Assembly: GCA_943326215.1 (NCBI GenBank)
Contig: CALPSK010000066.1
Location: 1 to 5,786, forward strand
DNA length: 5,786 nt
Source: Sediminibacterium ginsengisoli
GTDB lineage: Bacteria > Bacteroidota > Bacteroidia > Chitinophagales > Chitinophagaceae
Direction of reading: 5' to 3'
Shown: positions 1 to 5,786 of the stretch, one piece after another
How the letters are laid out: each line of letters opens with the position of its first letter
Position numbering within the stretch: position 1 is the stretch's first letter
Notes under the pieces: generated by a model
Databases searched by the model: none
The model's input: only the letters and a program-made list of their open reading frames with translations
What the model was told of the DNA's origin: nothing
Position numbers and translations under genes: made by a program

Positions 1-912
1 ATCTTAGGTATTTTTGATGCTTTTGCTGCAGATGGGAAAAATTATACTTTCTACCCGATTCAAACCACTTATTTAAATGTGCCCGCAAGTAGTCCTACCC
101 CCATAGCAGCTACTAATGCTAATGGTACCCCTTTTGTAGAAGGAGATACAGGAAGAATTTATGCACTGAATTTGAAAATTACGCGAGCAGGCGACTATAT
201 CCTTATTGTTAAATGCGATAGCGCTACTGTTTTTAGAAATAGTAACTTAAAAGATCCAACCTACCCTATTGGTTATAGCAAAATGTTTAGCTATACAGGT
301 AATAGTGTTCAAACGGCTTCTGGTAATTTTCAAAATTTTTACTACTTCTTTTATAACACTCAAATTAAAGCAGGGAACATCTTAACTGCAGCTACTGAAG
401 TCAACGTCAAAACGGCTGATAAACCCAGTTTCATTTTTACTGACACTACTTTAAAGGCTACTAGCGCTTCCACTTATCAGTGGTATTTAAACGACGAAAC
501 CATTGTAGGGGCTACCAATCAAAATTACCGTCCCTCTACCAATGGCATGTATAAAGTGGCTACAAAATTAGACAACTGTACATCTGTTTCAGATAGTAGA
601 TTAATCATGGTCACCGCTATTGAAGAAGCGTCTGTTAAAGAAATTGGCTTAAGAATTAGCTCGGATGATTATATTGAGAATATGATTAAAGGGAGTAGCT
701 TTTATGTACAGTTTAGTAATATTCAAACTGAAGGTATTACCTTAGATATAATGAACTCAATGGGTAATAATGTTTTTCATAAAGAAAATTTAATTAATCA
801 AAGAAGCCCACAAAAAATAAATATAAATAATTTAACAACAGGCGTTTACTATGTTAAAATTTATGCCAATAAAAAGGTATATGTTCAACGAGTATTTATT
901 GCCAATAATTAA
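1..912 (+). CDS. C-terminal part of a T9SS-secreted protein (5' end outside window)
   Basis: The frame is open from the first base to the TAA at 910-912, giving 303 visible residues with the true start upstream. The GTG at 79 lies inside continuous coding sequence and is not a credible start. Residues about 1-135 are rich in Tyr, Phe, Asn and Thr, look like extracellular beta structure, and I do not recognise them. Residues about 140-206 resemble an Ig-like/PKD-type segment, with the core YQWY at 159-162 followed by a Gly-Met-Tyr strand. Residues about 216-303 look like a type A T9SS sorting domain: a MNSMGN turn, NLTTGVYYVKI at 277-287 and the basic-hydrophobic end VQRVFIANN. Such domains send proteins through the Bacteroidota type IX system to the cell surface or medium, where the domain is usually removed. 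The usual N-terminal YPNP-type motif of the domain is not evident. The biochemical role of the mature protein cannot be told from this part. Confidence 0.85.
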   Translation: MLGIFDAFAADGKNYTFYPIQTTYLNVPASSPTPIAATNANGTPFVEGDTGRIYALNLKITRAGDYILIVKCDSATVFRNSNLKDPTYPIGYSKMFSYTGNSVQTASGNFQNFYYFFYNTQIKAGNILTAATEVNVKTADKPSFIFTDTTLKATSASTYQWYLNDETIVGATNQNYRPSTNGMYKVATKLDNCTSVSDSRLIMVTAIEEASVKEIGLRISSDDYIENMIKGSSFYVQFSNIQTEGITLDIMNSMGNNVFHKENLINQRSPQKININNLTTGVYYVKIYANKKVYVQRVFIANN

Positions 913-923
913 AACCTAAGACT

Positions 924-1652
924 ATGGCACTAGAATGGATGGAAGGAGTTCTTACTAAAATTGAGAATGAAACTCCCAATACAAAAAAATTTTATTTTGA
1001 ATTACCCAGTATTGAGAAATTTGATTTTATACCTGGGCAATTTGTAACATTAGACCTGCCTATTCATGAACAAAAAAATAAACGATGGAGAAGTTATTCC
1101 ATTGCCTCAGAACCTAATGGTACCAATACTTTTGAACTAGTGATTGTTTTATTGGAAACTGGTTTAGGCACTCCTTATTTATTCAATGAGGCTAAAGTGG
1201 GTACAAAAATAACTTTAAGAGGGCCACAAGGTGTTTTCGTACTTCCTAAAAATTTCGAACATGATGTATACTTTATTTGCACAGGTACAGGTATCGCCCC
1301 TTTCAGATCTATGATACGTTATATTCATGAGCACAAAATTGCACACAATAATATTCACCTCATTTTTGGCTGTCGTAAATTTGAAGATGGTTTATACATC
1401 GATGAATTAAAAGAATTAGAAGCTAAAGAACCAGGGTTTCATTTTCACCCTTGCTATTCTAGAGAAACAGAAGTGCCAGCTGGCTCTCATATAGGATATG
1501 TACACCCCGTGTACCAAGAATTACTAAAAGAAAATAAAGAGACAGCGCATGTTTGGCTATGTGGATGGAAAGCCATGATTGATGATGCACGTAAGAATAT
1601 GGCCGAGCTAGGGTTGGATAAAAAGCAAGTGCATTTTGAATCTTTCGGATAA
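924..1652 (+). CDS. FAD-dependent NAD(P)H oxidoreductase, ferredoxin-NADP reductase family
   Basis: This complete 242-residue protein has the two-domain flavin reductase fold. Residues about 1-105 form the FAD-binding barrel, with PGQF at 37-40 and the flavin motif RSYS at 56-59, followed by a GPQGVF segment at 100-105. Residues about 112-242 form the NAD(P)-binding domain, with CTGTGIAP at 119-126, the LCGWKAMI segment at 212-219 and the C-terminal HFESFG at 237-242. It moves electrons between NAD(P)H and a one-electron carrier or oxygenase partner, probably in the cytoplasm. The length matches stand-alone Fpr-type reductases (about 250 residues), and no 2Fe-2S ferredoxin domain is fused to it. 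The ATG at 924 is chosen because the barrel begins at once; an in-frame ATG at 939 is possible but would trim the first strand. No Shine-Dalgarno motif precedes it. It lies 11 bp after the T9SS gene with no terminator between, so a shared transcript is likely. Its redox partner and pyridine nucleotide preference cannot be read from sequence. Confidence 0.9.
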   Translation: MALEWMEGVLTKIENETPNTKKFYFELPSIEKFDFIPGQFVTLDLPIHEQKNKRWRSYSIASEPNGTNTFELVIVLLETGLGTPYLFNEAKVGTKITLRGPQGVFVLPKNFEHDVYFICTGTGIAPFRSMIRYIHEHKIAHNNIHLIFGCRKFEDGLYIDELKELEAKEPGFHFHPCYSRETEVPAGSHIGYVHPVYQELLKENKETAHVWLCGWKAMIDDARKNMAELGLDKKQVHFESFG

Positions 1653-1670
1653 TTTTAATTCTAAAATTAT

Positions 1671-1702
1671 AAAAAAAGGCTCCATATAATTGGGGCCTTT
1701 TT
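1671..1702. terminator. Bidirectional intrinsic terminator between convergent genes
   Basis: Arms 1673-1683 (aaaaaggctcc) and 1692-1702 (ggggccttttt) form an 11-bp stem with one T-G wobble (1681/1694) around an 8-nt loop at 1684-1691. The plus strand reads into five T's, which suits termination of the reductase gene ending 19 bp upstream. The minus strand reads into seven T's (complement of 1671-1677), so the same hairpin can also stop transcripts from the glyS side, after a trailer of about 170 nt. Confidence 0.85.
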
Positions 1703-1724
1703 AATTTCTTTCGAAAACTTCGTC

Positions 1725-1853
1725 ATTCAAAACACTAATTTTTCGCTCGCTCTGCGCATTGCTCGAAAACTCGCTCAAAATTGTATTTATGTATGCCTCA
1801 GTTTTAAAAATTGTCTAATCATTTAGGGAAAACTAAAGATTAGTGTTTTGAAT
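1725..1853. repeat. Inverted-repeat-bounded intergenic element, MITE-like or structured trailer
   Basis: A perfect 15-bp inverted repeat lies at 1725-1739 (attcaaaacactaat) and 1839-1853 (attagtgttttgaat). Pairing continues inward through one T-G wobble and three A-T pairs, giving arms 1725-1743 and 1835-1853. The 91-nt interior has two parts. One is a C/G-rich block at 1744-1776 with repeated cgctc units and the palindrome tgcgca at 1753-1758. The other is an AT-rich part with a smaller inverted pair, agtttt at 1800-1805 and aaaact at 1829-1834. The 9-mer tcgaaaact occurs at 1763-1771 and again just outside at 1711-1719. No open frame of note and no clear target-site duplication were seen. 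It could be a small non-autonomous mobile element, a dispersed intergenic repeat, or a 3' UTR structure of glyS. The repeat itself is certain; its nature is not. Confidence 0.7.
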
Positions 1854-1876
1854 ACAATTGCTTGAAAAAGTTTAGC

Positions 1877-3325
1877 CTAGCTAATATGCGCTAAGACCAA
1901 TTCTTTAATTTTACTCAAAGCAATACGTTCTTGCAGCATACTATCGCGGTAGCGAATAGTAGCAGTGCCGTCTTCCTTGGTTTGATGGTCGATGGTTACG
2001 CAAAATGGGGTTCCAATAGCATCTTGACGACGGTATCTTTTTCCAATGGCATCTTTCTCCTCATAAAAACAATGAAAAGATTTTTTACAATCGTCCATTA
2101 ATTCTTTAGCTAGTTCTGGTAAGCCATCTTTTTTAGTCAAAGGAAGAATGGCTAATTTATTAGGGGCTAGTCTTGCTGGCAAATGAAGTACCACTCTAGA
2201 ATCGGTGCTGCCATCTTCTTTATGAATGGTTTCTTCTTCGTAAGAATTGGCTAATATCAATAAGAACATTCTATCTAAACCAATAGACGTTTCAATAACA
2301 TAAGGTACATAGTGCTGATTAATCTCCGTATCGAAATACTGCATCTTCTTTTTACTAAACTCCTGATGACGAGTTAAATCGAAATCTGTACGAGAATGAA
2401 TACCTTCTACTTCTTTAAATCCAAAAGGGAATTCATATTCTATATCTAAGGCCGCATCGGCATAGTGTGCTAATTTAACATGATCATGAAAGCGGTATTT
2501 TTCAGGCGCTATACCTAAACTTAAATGCCAGTTCATACGCTCGTTCTTCCAATGTTCATACCACACTTTTTGAGTTCCAGGCTTAATAAAGAATTGCATT
2601 TCCATTTGTTCAAACTCACGCATTCTAAATATAAATTGACGCGCTACAATTTCATTTCTAAAAGCCTTTCCGGTTTGTGCAATACCGAAAGGAATTTTCA
2701 TCCTCGCTGTTTTTTGCACATTTAAAAAGTTCACAAAAATACCTTGAGCCGTTTCTGGTCTTAAATAAATGGTGCTAGCTTCTTCTGCTACAGCGCCAAT
2801 TTCTGTAGAGAACATTAAATTAAACTGTCTTATCTCTGTCCAATTACTGGTGCCACTCACCGAACAAGTAATTTTATTTTCTTCAATTAATTTTTTAAGT
2901 CCTTCAAAATCTTCTTTGGCAAGTAAGGCGTCCATATCTGCTAGCAATTTATCAGCGGCAGCATTATTTCCTTTAGCTATTAAAGCATCGGCATGTCCTT
3001 CGATTAAATGATCTACTCTATATCTTTTTTTACTTTCTTTATTGTCAATTAAGGGATCACTAAAACTATCAACGTGTCCACTTGCCTTCCAAGTGGTAGG
3101 ATGCATAAAAATAGCCGCATCAATACCTACAATATTTTCATTCAATTGGGTCATACTATTCCACCAATAGTCTCTGATATTTTTTTTCAATTGCGCACCA
3201 TAAGGGCCGTAATCATAAACAGCGCTTAATCCATCATATATTTCACTACTAGGAAATACAAATCCATATTCCTTAGCATGGGAAATGATTGCTTGCAATG
3301 TGTTATCTGGTTGTACCTTACTCAT
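1877..3325 (-). CDS. glyS: Glycyl-tRNA synthetase (single-chain, alpha2 class II type)
   Basis: This enzyme attaches glycine to tRNA(Gly) using ATP, in the cytoplasm. The 482-residue protein is the eukaryote/archaea-like single-chain GlyRS found in many bacteria, not the two-subunit GlyQ/GlyS form. Numbered from the ATG at 3325, the N-terminal class II core carries VYDYGPYG near 36-43, LRPETAQGIF at 188-197, motif 2 as FRNE at 222-225 with RMREFEQME at 234-242, and motif 3 as GLDRMF at 349-354. An Ala/Lys-rich insertion spans about 110-150. The anticodon-binding domain covers about 385-482, including the stretch KRYRRQDAIGTP. The segment CSVSG at about 154-158 occupies a place where some bacterial GlyRS have paired metal-binding cysteines, so such a site appears to be missing. 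A TTG nine bases upstream is also in frame, but ATG is preferred. The gene begins 27 bp after the MazG-like stop, and convergent transcription ends toward the terminator near 1671-1702. Confidence 0.97.
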   Translation of the reverse strand: MSKVQPDNTLQAIISHAKEYGFVFPSSEIYDGLSAVYDYGPYGAQLKKNIRDYWWNSMTQLNENIVGIDAAIFMHPTTWKASGHVDSFSDPLIDNKESKKRYRVDHLIEGHADALIAKGNNAAADKLLADMDALLAKEDFEGLKKLIEENKITCSVSGTSNWTEIRQFNLMFSTEIGAVAEEASTIYLRPETAQGIFVNFLNVQKTARMKIPFGIAQTGKAFRNEIVARQFIFRMREFEQMEMQFFIKPGTQKVWYEHWKNERMNWHLSLGIAPEKYRFHDHVKLAHYADAALDIEYEFPFGFKEVEGIHSRTDFDLTRHQEFSKKKMQYFDTEINQHYVPYVIETSIGLDRMFLLILANSYEEETIHKEDGSTDSRVVLHLPARLAPNKLAILPLTKKDGLPELAKELMDDCKKSFHCFYEEKDAIGKRYRRQDAIGTPFCVTIDHQTKEDGTATIRYRDSMLQERIALSKIKELVLAHIS

Positions 3326-3331
3326 AGGTTG

Positions 3332-3364
3332 CAAATATACTGCGAGATTATATTAGGAATGCAA
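3332..3364 (-). promoter_or_regulatory. Candidate glyS promoter inside the 3' end of the MazG-like gene
   Basis: On the minus strand, TATATTTG (complement of 3332-3339) matches the Bacteroidota -7 consensus TAnnTTTG exactly. A TTG (complement of 3362-3364) lies 22 nt upstream, within the usual spacing. The -7 box ends only 6 nt before the preferred glyS ATG, so transcription would begin at or next to the start codon and give a leaderless or near-leaderless mRNA. A chance match in AT-rich DNA is possible. Confidence 0.4.
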
Positions 3365-3694
3365 TTTTTCGTTGTTTTGATGCCTAGCAGCGTCTCTCAG
3401 GGTTTTCTTTTCTAGATTTTTCTCCAAAGCAGTGGTTAAATCAACGCCTGTTTGGTTAGCCAAGCATATTAATACAAATAAAACATCTGCCATTTCATCG
3501 GCAAGTAGCAGCTCCCTTTCTTTATTTTTAAAGGACTGGTCTCCATATTTGCGCACCAATATTCTGGACAACTCTCCCACTTCTTCCATTAAAATACCCA
3601 AATTAGTGAGCTCACTAAAATATTTTACACCTACAGTTTTAATCCAGTTGTCTACCTTCTGCTGCGCGGCTTCTATTGTTATTTCATTTGCCAT
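3353..3694 (-). CDS. MazG-like nucleotide pyrophosphohydrolase
   Basis: This 113-residue, largely helical protein belongs to the all-alpha NTP pyrophosphohydrolase (MazG-like) superfamily. These enzymes cleave (d)NTPs to the monophosphate and pyrophosphate, which cleans up non-canonical nucleotides or adjusts nucleotide pools. The metal-binding signature EExxE is seen as EEVGE at 37-41, and the second ExxD part as E67-M-A-D70 inside DEMADVLF. The size is that of single-domain MazG-like proteins; full MazG has two such domains and is about twice as long. The ATG at 3694 gives the usual short N-terminal helix before the catalytic region. No Shine-Dalgarno motif is present. It lies 77 bp downstream of dtd and 27 bp upstream of glyS, all on the minus strand, with only a weak 5-bp hairpin (3728-3740) and no T-run terminator ahead of it. 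Co-transcription with dtd is therefore plausible. The preferred nucleotide cannot be predicted here. Confidence 0.92.
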   Translation of the reverse strand: MANEITIEAAQQKVDNWIKTVGVKYFSELTNLGILMEEVGELSRILVRKYGDQSFKNKERELLLADEMADVLFVLICLANQTGVDLTTALEKNLEKKTLRDAARHQNNEKLHS

Positions 3695-3771
3695 TTGAAT
3701 GCTTTATAAATTTTATTATTTTTTACTTGTAATTTTTACAGTTCAGTTAATCGTGTTAGGGCCTTACTTTA

Positions 3772-4224
3772 TTATTCTCTATTTTTTGAATCTACAATTA
3801 TGGTTACAGGACCATTATTTACTAATGCTACTTTCATGTCTGCACCAAATACACCTGTTTGAATAGGCGCCCCCATATCTGCCGATAATTTTTTAATCAT
3901 GGCCTCATATAAAGGAACAGCAATATCATGTTTTGCAGCGGCAATATAAGAAGGCCTATTTCCCTTCTTTGTACTAGCATGTAGGGTGAACTGACTCACG
4001 AGTAAAATATTACCCCCTACTTCTTTCACGCTCAAATTCATCACAGCTTCTGCATCATCAAAAATGCGCATTTGAACAATCTTATTGGAAAGCCAGTCTA
4101 GATCCTCCATGGTATCGGCCGTTTCAATACCCAAAAGCACCAGTAAGCCCTTTTGGATGGACCCGGCTATCTGCCCATCAATGGAAACACTTGCCTCATT
4201 TACTCTTTGAATAACTACTTTCAT
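3772..4224 (-). CDS. dtd: D-aminoacyl-tRNA deacylase
   Basis: This 150-residue protein has the standard length and hallmarks of DTD. It opens with the strand MKVVIQRVNEASVSI and carries the SQFTL motif at 77-81 and the NGPVT motif at 137-141, whose Gly-Pro is the cross-subunit chirality-sensing element. DTD is a homodimer that hydrolyses D-amino acids from tRNA and, by established work on the family, also glycine misattached to tRNA(Ala). It prevents D-residues from entering proteins and acts in the cytoplasm. The ATG at 4224 gives the family's conserved N-terminus exactly. The gene is first in the leftward cluster dtd - MazG-like - glyS and is divergent from the flippase gene, with 68 bp between the two starts. 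A TAnnTTTG-type promoter lies in that gap. All expected motifs are intact. Confidence 0.97.
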   Translation of the reverse strand: MKVVIQRVNEASVSIDGQIAGSIQKGLLVLLGIETADTMEDLDWLSNKIVQMRIFDDAEAVMNLSVKEVGGNILLVSQFTLHASTKKGNRPSYIAAAKHDIAVPLYEAMIKKLSADMGAPIQTGVFGADMKVALVNNGPVTIIVDSKNRE

Positions 4225-4253
4225 ACTATTACCAATTTCTACATGAAGATAAA

Positions 4254-4288
4254 CAAAACTATTTTCACTAATTTAGCTGTAATTTCAA
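4254..4288 (-). promoter_or_regulatory. Candidate promoter for the dtd cluster
   Basis: In the 68-bp gap between the divergent dtd and flippase starts, the minus strand reads TAGTTTTG (complement of 4254-4261), an exact match to the Bacteroidota -7 consensus TAnnTTTG. It lies 29 nt before the dtd ATG, which would give a leader of roughly 20-25 nt. The nearest upstream TTG (complement of 4286-4288) is 24 nt away, slightly beyond the usual spacing, so the -33 part is weak. Confidence 0.45.
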
Positions 4289-4292
4289 TCCC

Positions 4293-5786
4293 TTGAGTAG
4301 TTTAAAAAAATTAGCCAGTCAAACCGCATGGTACGGACTTAGTTCAATTGCAGCTAGGTTTATTAGTTATTTGCTGGTACCCTACCTTACTTATAAGTTT
4401 ACCGAATCGGCCTACGGTGAAATGTCCATTGTTTACTCTTTTATTCCCTTTTTAAATGTGATGGTGACCCATGGAATGGAGACCGCTTATTTTAGATTTG
4501 GGAGCAAAGAAAATGAGGAAAAAATATACCATACGAGTAGCATTTCAATGATGATGGTTACGGCAGTTATTTTAATGATACTCATTAAATTTAGCGCCCC
4601 CATTTCAGAACTTTTACAAATTACAGCACACCCAGAATATATTTCCCTAATAGCATGGGTGGTGGGCTTAGATGCACTTGCTACTATTCCTTTTTCAAGA
4701 TTAAGAATGCAAGACAAACCTAAAAAGTTTGCCTTTATAAAAATTGGGGGTATTGTTTTAAATATACTAGCTACCTATTATTTTATAAGTATACTTCCTG
4801 AATATATGGCTACGCATCCTGGCAGTATGATTAGTTCTTGGTATAAACCAGACTGGGCAGTGGGCTATGTTTTATTAGCAGGTATTGTTCAAAATGTTTT
4901 TGTTTTATTATTACTGAAAAAAGAAATTGGGGCCTTGCGTTTTAGTTTTGATTTTGATTTATGGAAACAAATGACGCTCTATGCACTTCCATTAATTATT
5001 GTTGGGTTTGGCGGCATGGTGAATGAAACATTTGATAGAATTATGTTAGGCTGGTGGGCTCCAGGCGGATCCCCCGATGCCAATAAAGCCATTGTTGGTA
5101 TTTACAGTGCTTGTTATAAATTATCTATTTTAATTACTATTTCAGTACAAGCTTTTCGCATGGGCGCTGAACCTTTTTTCTTTAAACAATCTACAGAAGA
5201 AAATGCCCCAAAGACTTACGCAAGGGTGATGAAATTTTTTGTCATCACACTATGTATAATGTTTTTAATGGTGGTTTTATACTTAGATATTTGGAAAGAA
5301 TTCATTCGCAATCCCGCCATGTACGTGGGACTGCGCGTAGTGCCTATTTTATTAATAGCGAATATATTTTTAGGCGTTTATTATAATTTAAGTATCTGGT
5401 ATAAGCTTAGTAATAAAACCATGGCAGGGGCTTGGATTACCCTACTAGGCGCGGTTATTACCATTGCCATTAACTTTATCGCCATTCCTTATTTTAGTTA
5501 TATGGCTAGTGCCTGGGCTACTTTGGCTTGTTATGGCACCATGATGTATGTAAGTTATAAATGGGGTCAAAAAGTTTATCCAATTCCTTATGCAACAAAA
5601 AAACTCATTGCTTATTTTGTAATTACTTTATTACTCTATGGTATTTATTTACTGGTAGAATTGCTCACTAAAAATAATGCTGCAAGACTCAGCATAGCAA
5701 GTTTCGAGCTAATTGCTTTTATACTTTTTGTAGCAAGAATAGAAAAGAAAGAATTAAAATTATTATTACAAAAAAAGACAGAAGCA
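4293..5786 (+). CDS. Oligosaccharide flippase / polysaccharide biosynthesis membrane protein (3' end outside window)
   Basis: The frame stays open from the TTG at 4293 to the last base, 498 codons without a stop. The protein is strongly hydrophobic throughout, with roughly 12-14 membrane-spanning stretches, and fits the MOP superfamily (Wzx/RfbX-like) that flips lipid-linked glycans across the inner membrane. The N-terminus LKKLASQTAWYGLSSI, followed by a SYLLVPYLT segment, is typical of Bacteroidota flippases. A conserved-looking loop NETFDRIMLGWW includes D248 and R249, and a longer polar loop lies at about 170-190. The start is TTG: the only upstream in-frame space reaches back to a TAA at 4269-4271 with no ATG in it, and the first in-frame ATG at 4422 would remove 43 residues including the first membrane segment. 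The gene is divergent from dtd and probably begins its own transcription unit. The glycan carried (O-antigen, capsule or other) cannot be told, since no glycosyltransferases are in view. Confidence 0.88.
   Translation, partial: MSSLKKLASQTAWYGLSSIAARFISYLLVPYLTYKFTESAYGEMSIVYSFIPFLNVMVTHGMETAYFRFGSKENEEKIYHTSSISMMMVTAVILMILIKFSAPISELLQITAHPEYISLIAWVVGLDALATIPFSRLRMQDKPKKFAFIKIGGIVLNILATYYFISILPEYMATHPGSMISSWYKPDWAVGYVLLAGIVQNVFVLLLLKKEIGALRFSFDFDLWKQMTLYALPLIIVGFGGMVNETFDRIMLGWWAPGGSPDANKAIVGIYSACYKLSILITISVQAFRMGAEPFFFKQSTEENAPKTYARVMKFFVITLCIMFLMVVLYLDIWKEFIRNPAMYVGLRVVPILLIANIFLGVYYNLSIWYKLSNKTMAGAWITLLGAVITIAINFIAIPYFSYMASAWATLACYGTMMYVSYKWGQKVYPIPYATKKLIAYFVITLLLYGIYLLVELLTKNNAARLSIASFELIAFILFVARIEKKELKLLLQKKTEA

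Noticed and set aside
79..912. A complete gene starting at the GTG at 79
   Set aside because: The same frame is open back to the first base with secreted-protein-like content, so the GTG is an internal valine and the gene is truncated by the window edge.
1725..1853. Integron attC site or CRISPR-like array as an explanation of the inverted repeat
   Set aside because: The ends do not fit the RYYYAAC/GTTRRRY core sites of attC, there is no integrase or cassette nearby, and there are no regularly spaced direct repeats as in CRISPR.
2525..3011. Two plus-strand open frames at 2525-2725 and 2769-3011
   Set aside because: Both lie wholly inside the unmistakable glycyl-tRNA synthetase gene on the opposite strand and show no recognisable domain.
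3432..3698. Plus-strand open frame of 88 codons
   Set aside because: It is antisense to the MazG-like gene, whose catalytic motifs show the minus strand is the coding one; its product is low-complexity Ser/Thr-rich.
3728..3740. Hairpin tgtaa-ttt-ttaca between dtd and the MazG-like gene as a terminator
   Set aside because: The stem is only 5 bp and AT-rich with a 3-nt loop and no following T-run on the minus strand, so it should not stop transcription.
4269..4276. TAATTTAG as a flippase promoter -7 box
   Set aside because: It has one mismatch to TAnnTTTG and no TTG at suitable spacing upstream; in such AT-rich DNA it is too weak to list as a feature.
4487..4717. Minus-strand open frame of 76 codons
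   Set aside because: It is antisense to the long open flippase frame and has no support of its own.

Overview
The window is AT-rich chromosomal DNA that looks like a member of the Bacteroidota, probably near Chitinophagaceae/Sphingobacteriales. Four things point there: a type IX secretion (T9SS) sorting domain at the end of the first gene; no Shine-Dalgarno motifs ahead of any start; candidate promoters matching the Bacteroidota pattern TTG-N(about 17-24)-TAnnTTTG; and the sequence style of the glycyl-tRNA synthetase and flippase. The family placement is inferred from sequence style without any database search.

Layout. (1) Positions 1-912, plus strand: the 3' end of a secreted T9SS cargo protein with an Ig-like segment and a C-terminal sorting domain. 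(2) 924-1652, plus strand, 11 bp downstream: a compact FAD/NAD(P)H oxidoreductase of the ferredoxin-NADP reductase superfamily. (3) 1653-1876: a convergent gap holding a bidirectional hairpin terminator and a separate 129-bp element bounded by long inverted repeats. (4) 3325-1877, 3694-3353 and 4224-3772, minus strand: a probable dtd - MazG-like pyrophosphohydrolase - glyS cluster transcribed leftward. (5) 4293 to the window end, plus strand, divergent from dtd: a multispanning oligosaccharide flippase that starts at TTG and is cut by the window edge.

The minus-strand cluster has a translation-fidelity and housekeeping theme. GlyRS charges tRNA(Gly), Dtd removes D-amino acids (and misattached glycine) from tRNA, and the MazG-like enzyme hydrolyses (d)NTPs. 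The flippase probably begins a separate envelope-glycan transcription unit. The secreted protein and the reductase may share a transcript, but no functional link is evident.

No new defence, mobile or biosynthetic system is visible; the genes are ordinary core or housekeeping types. The least explained DNA is the inverted-repeat element between the convergent genes. The other points of interest concern gene starts and promoters: a possible near-leaderless glyS promoter inside the MazG-like gene, and the TTG start of the flippase.
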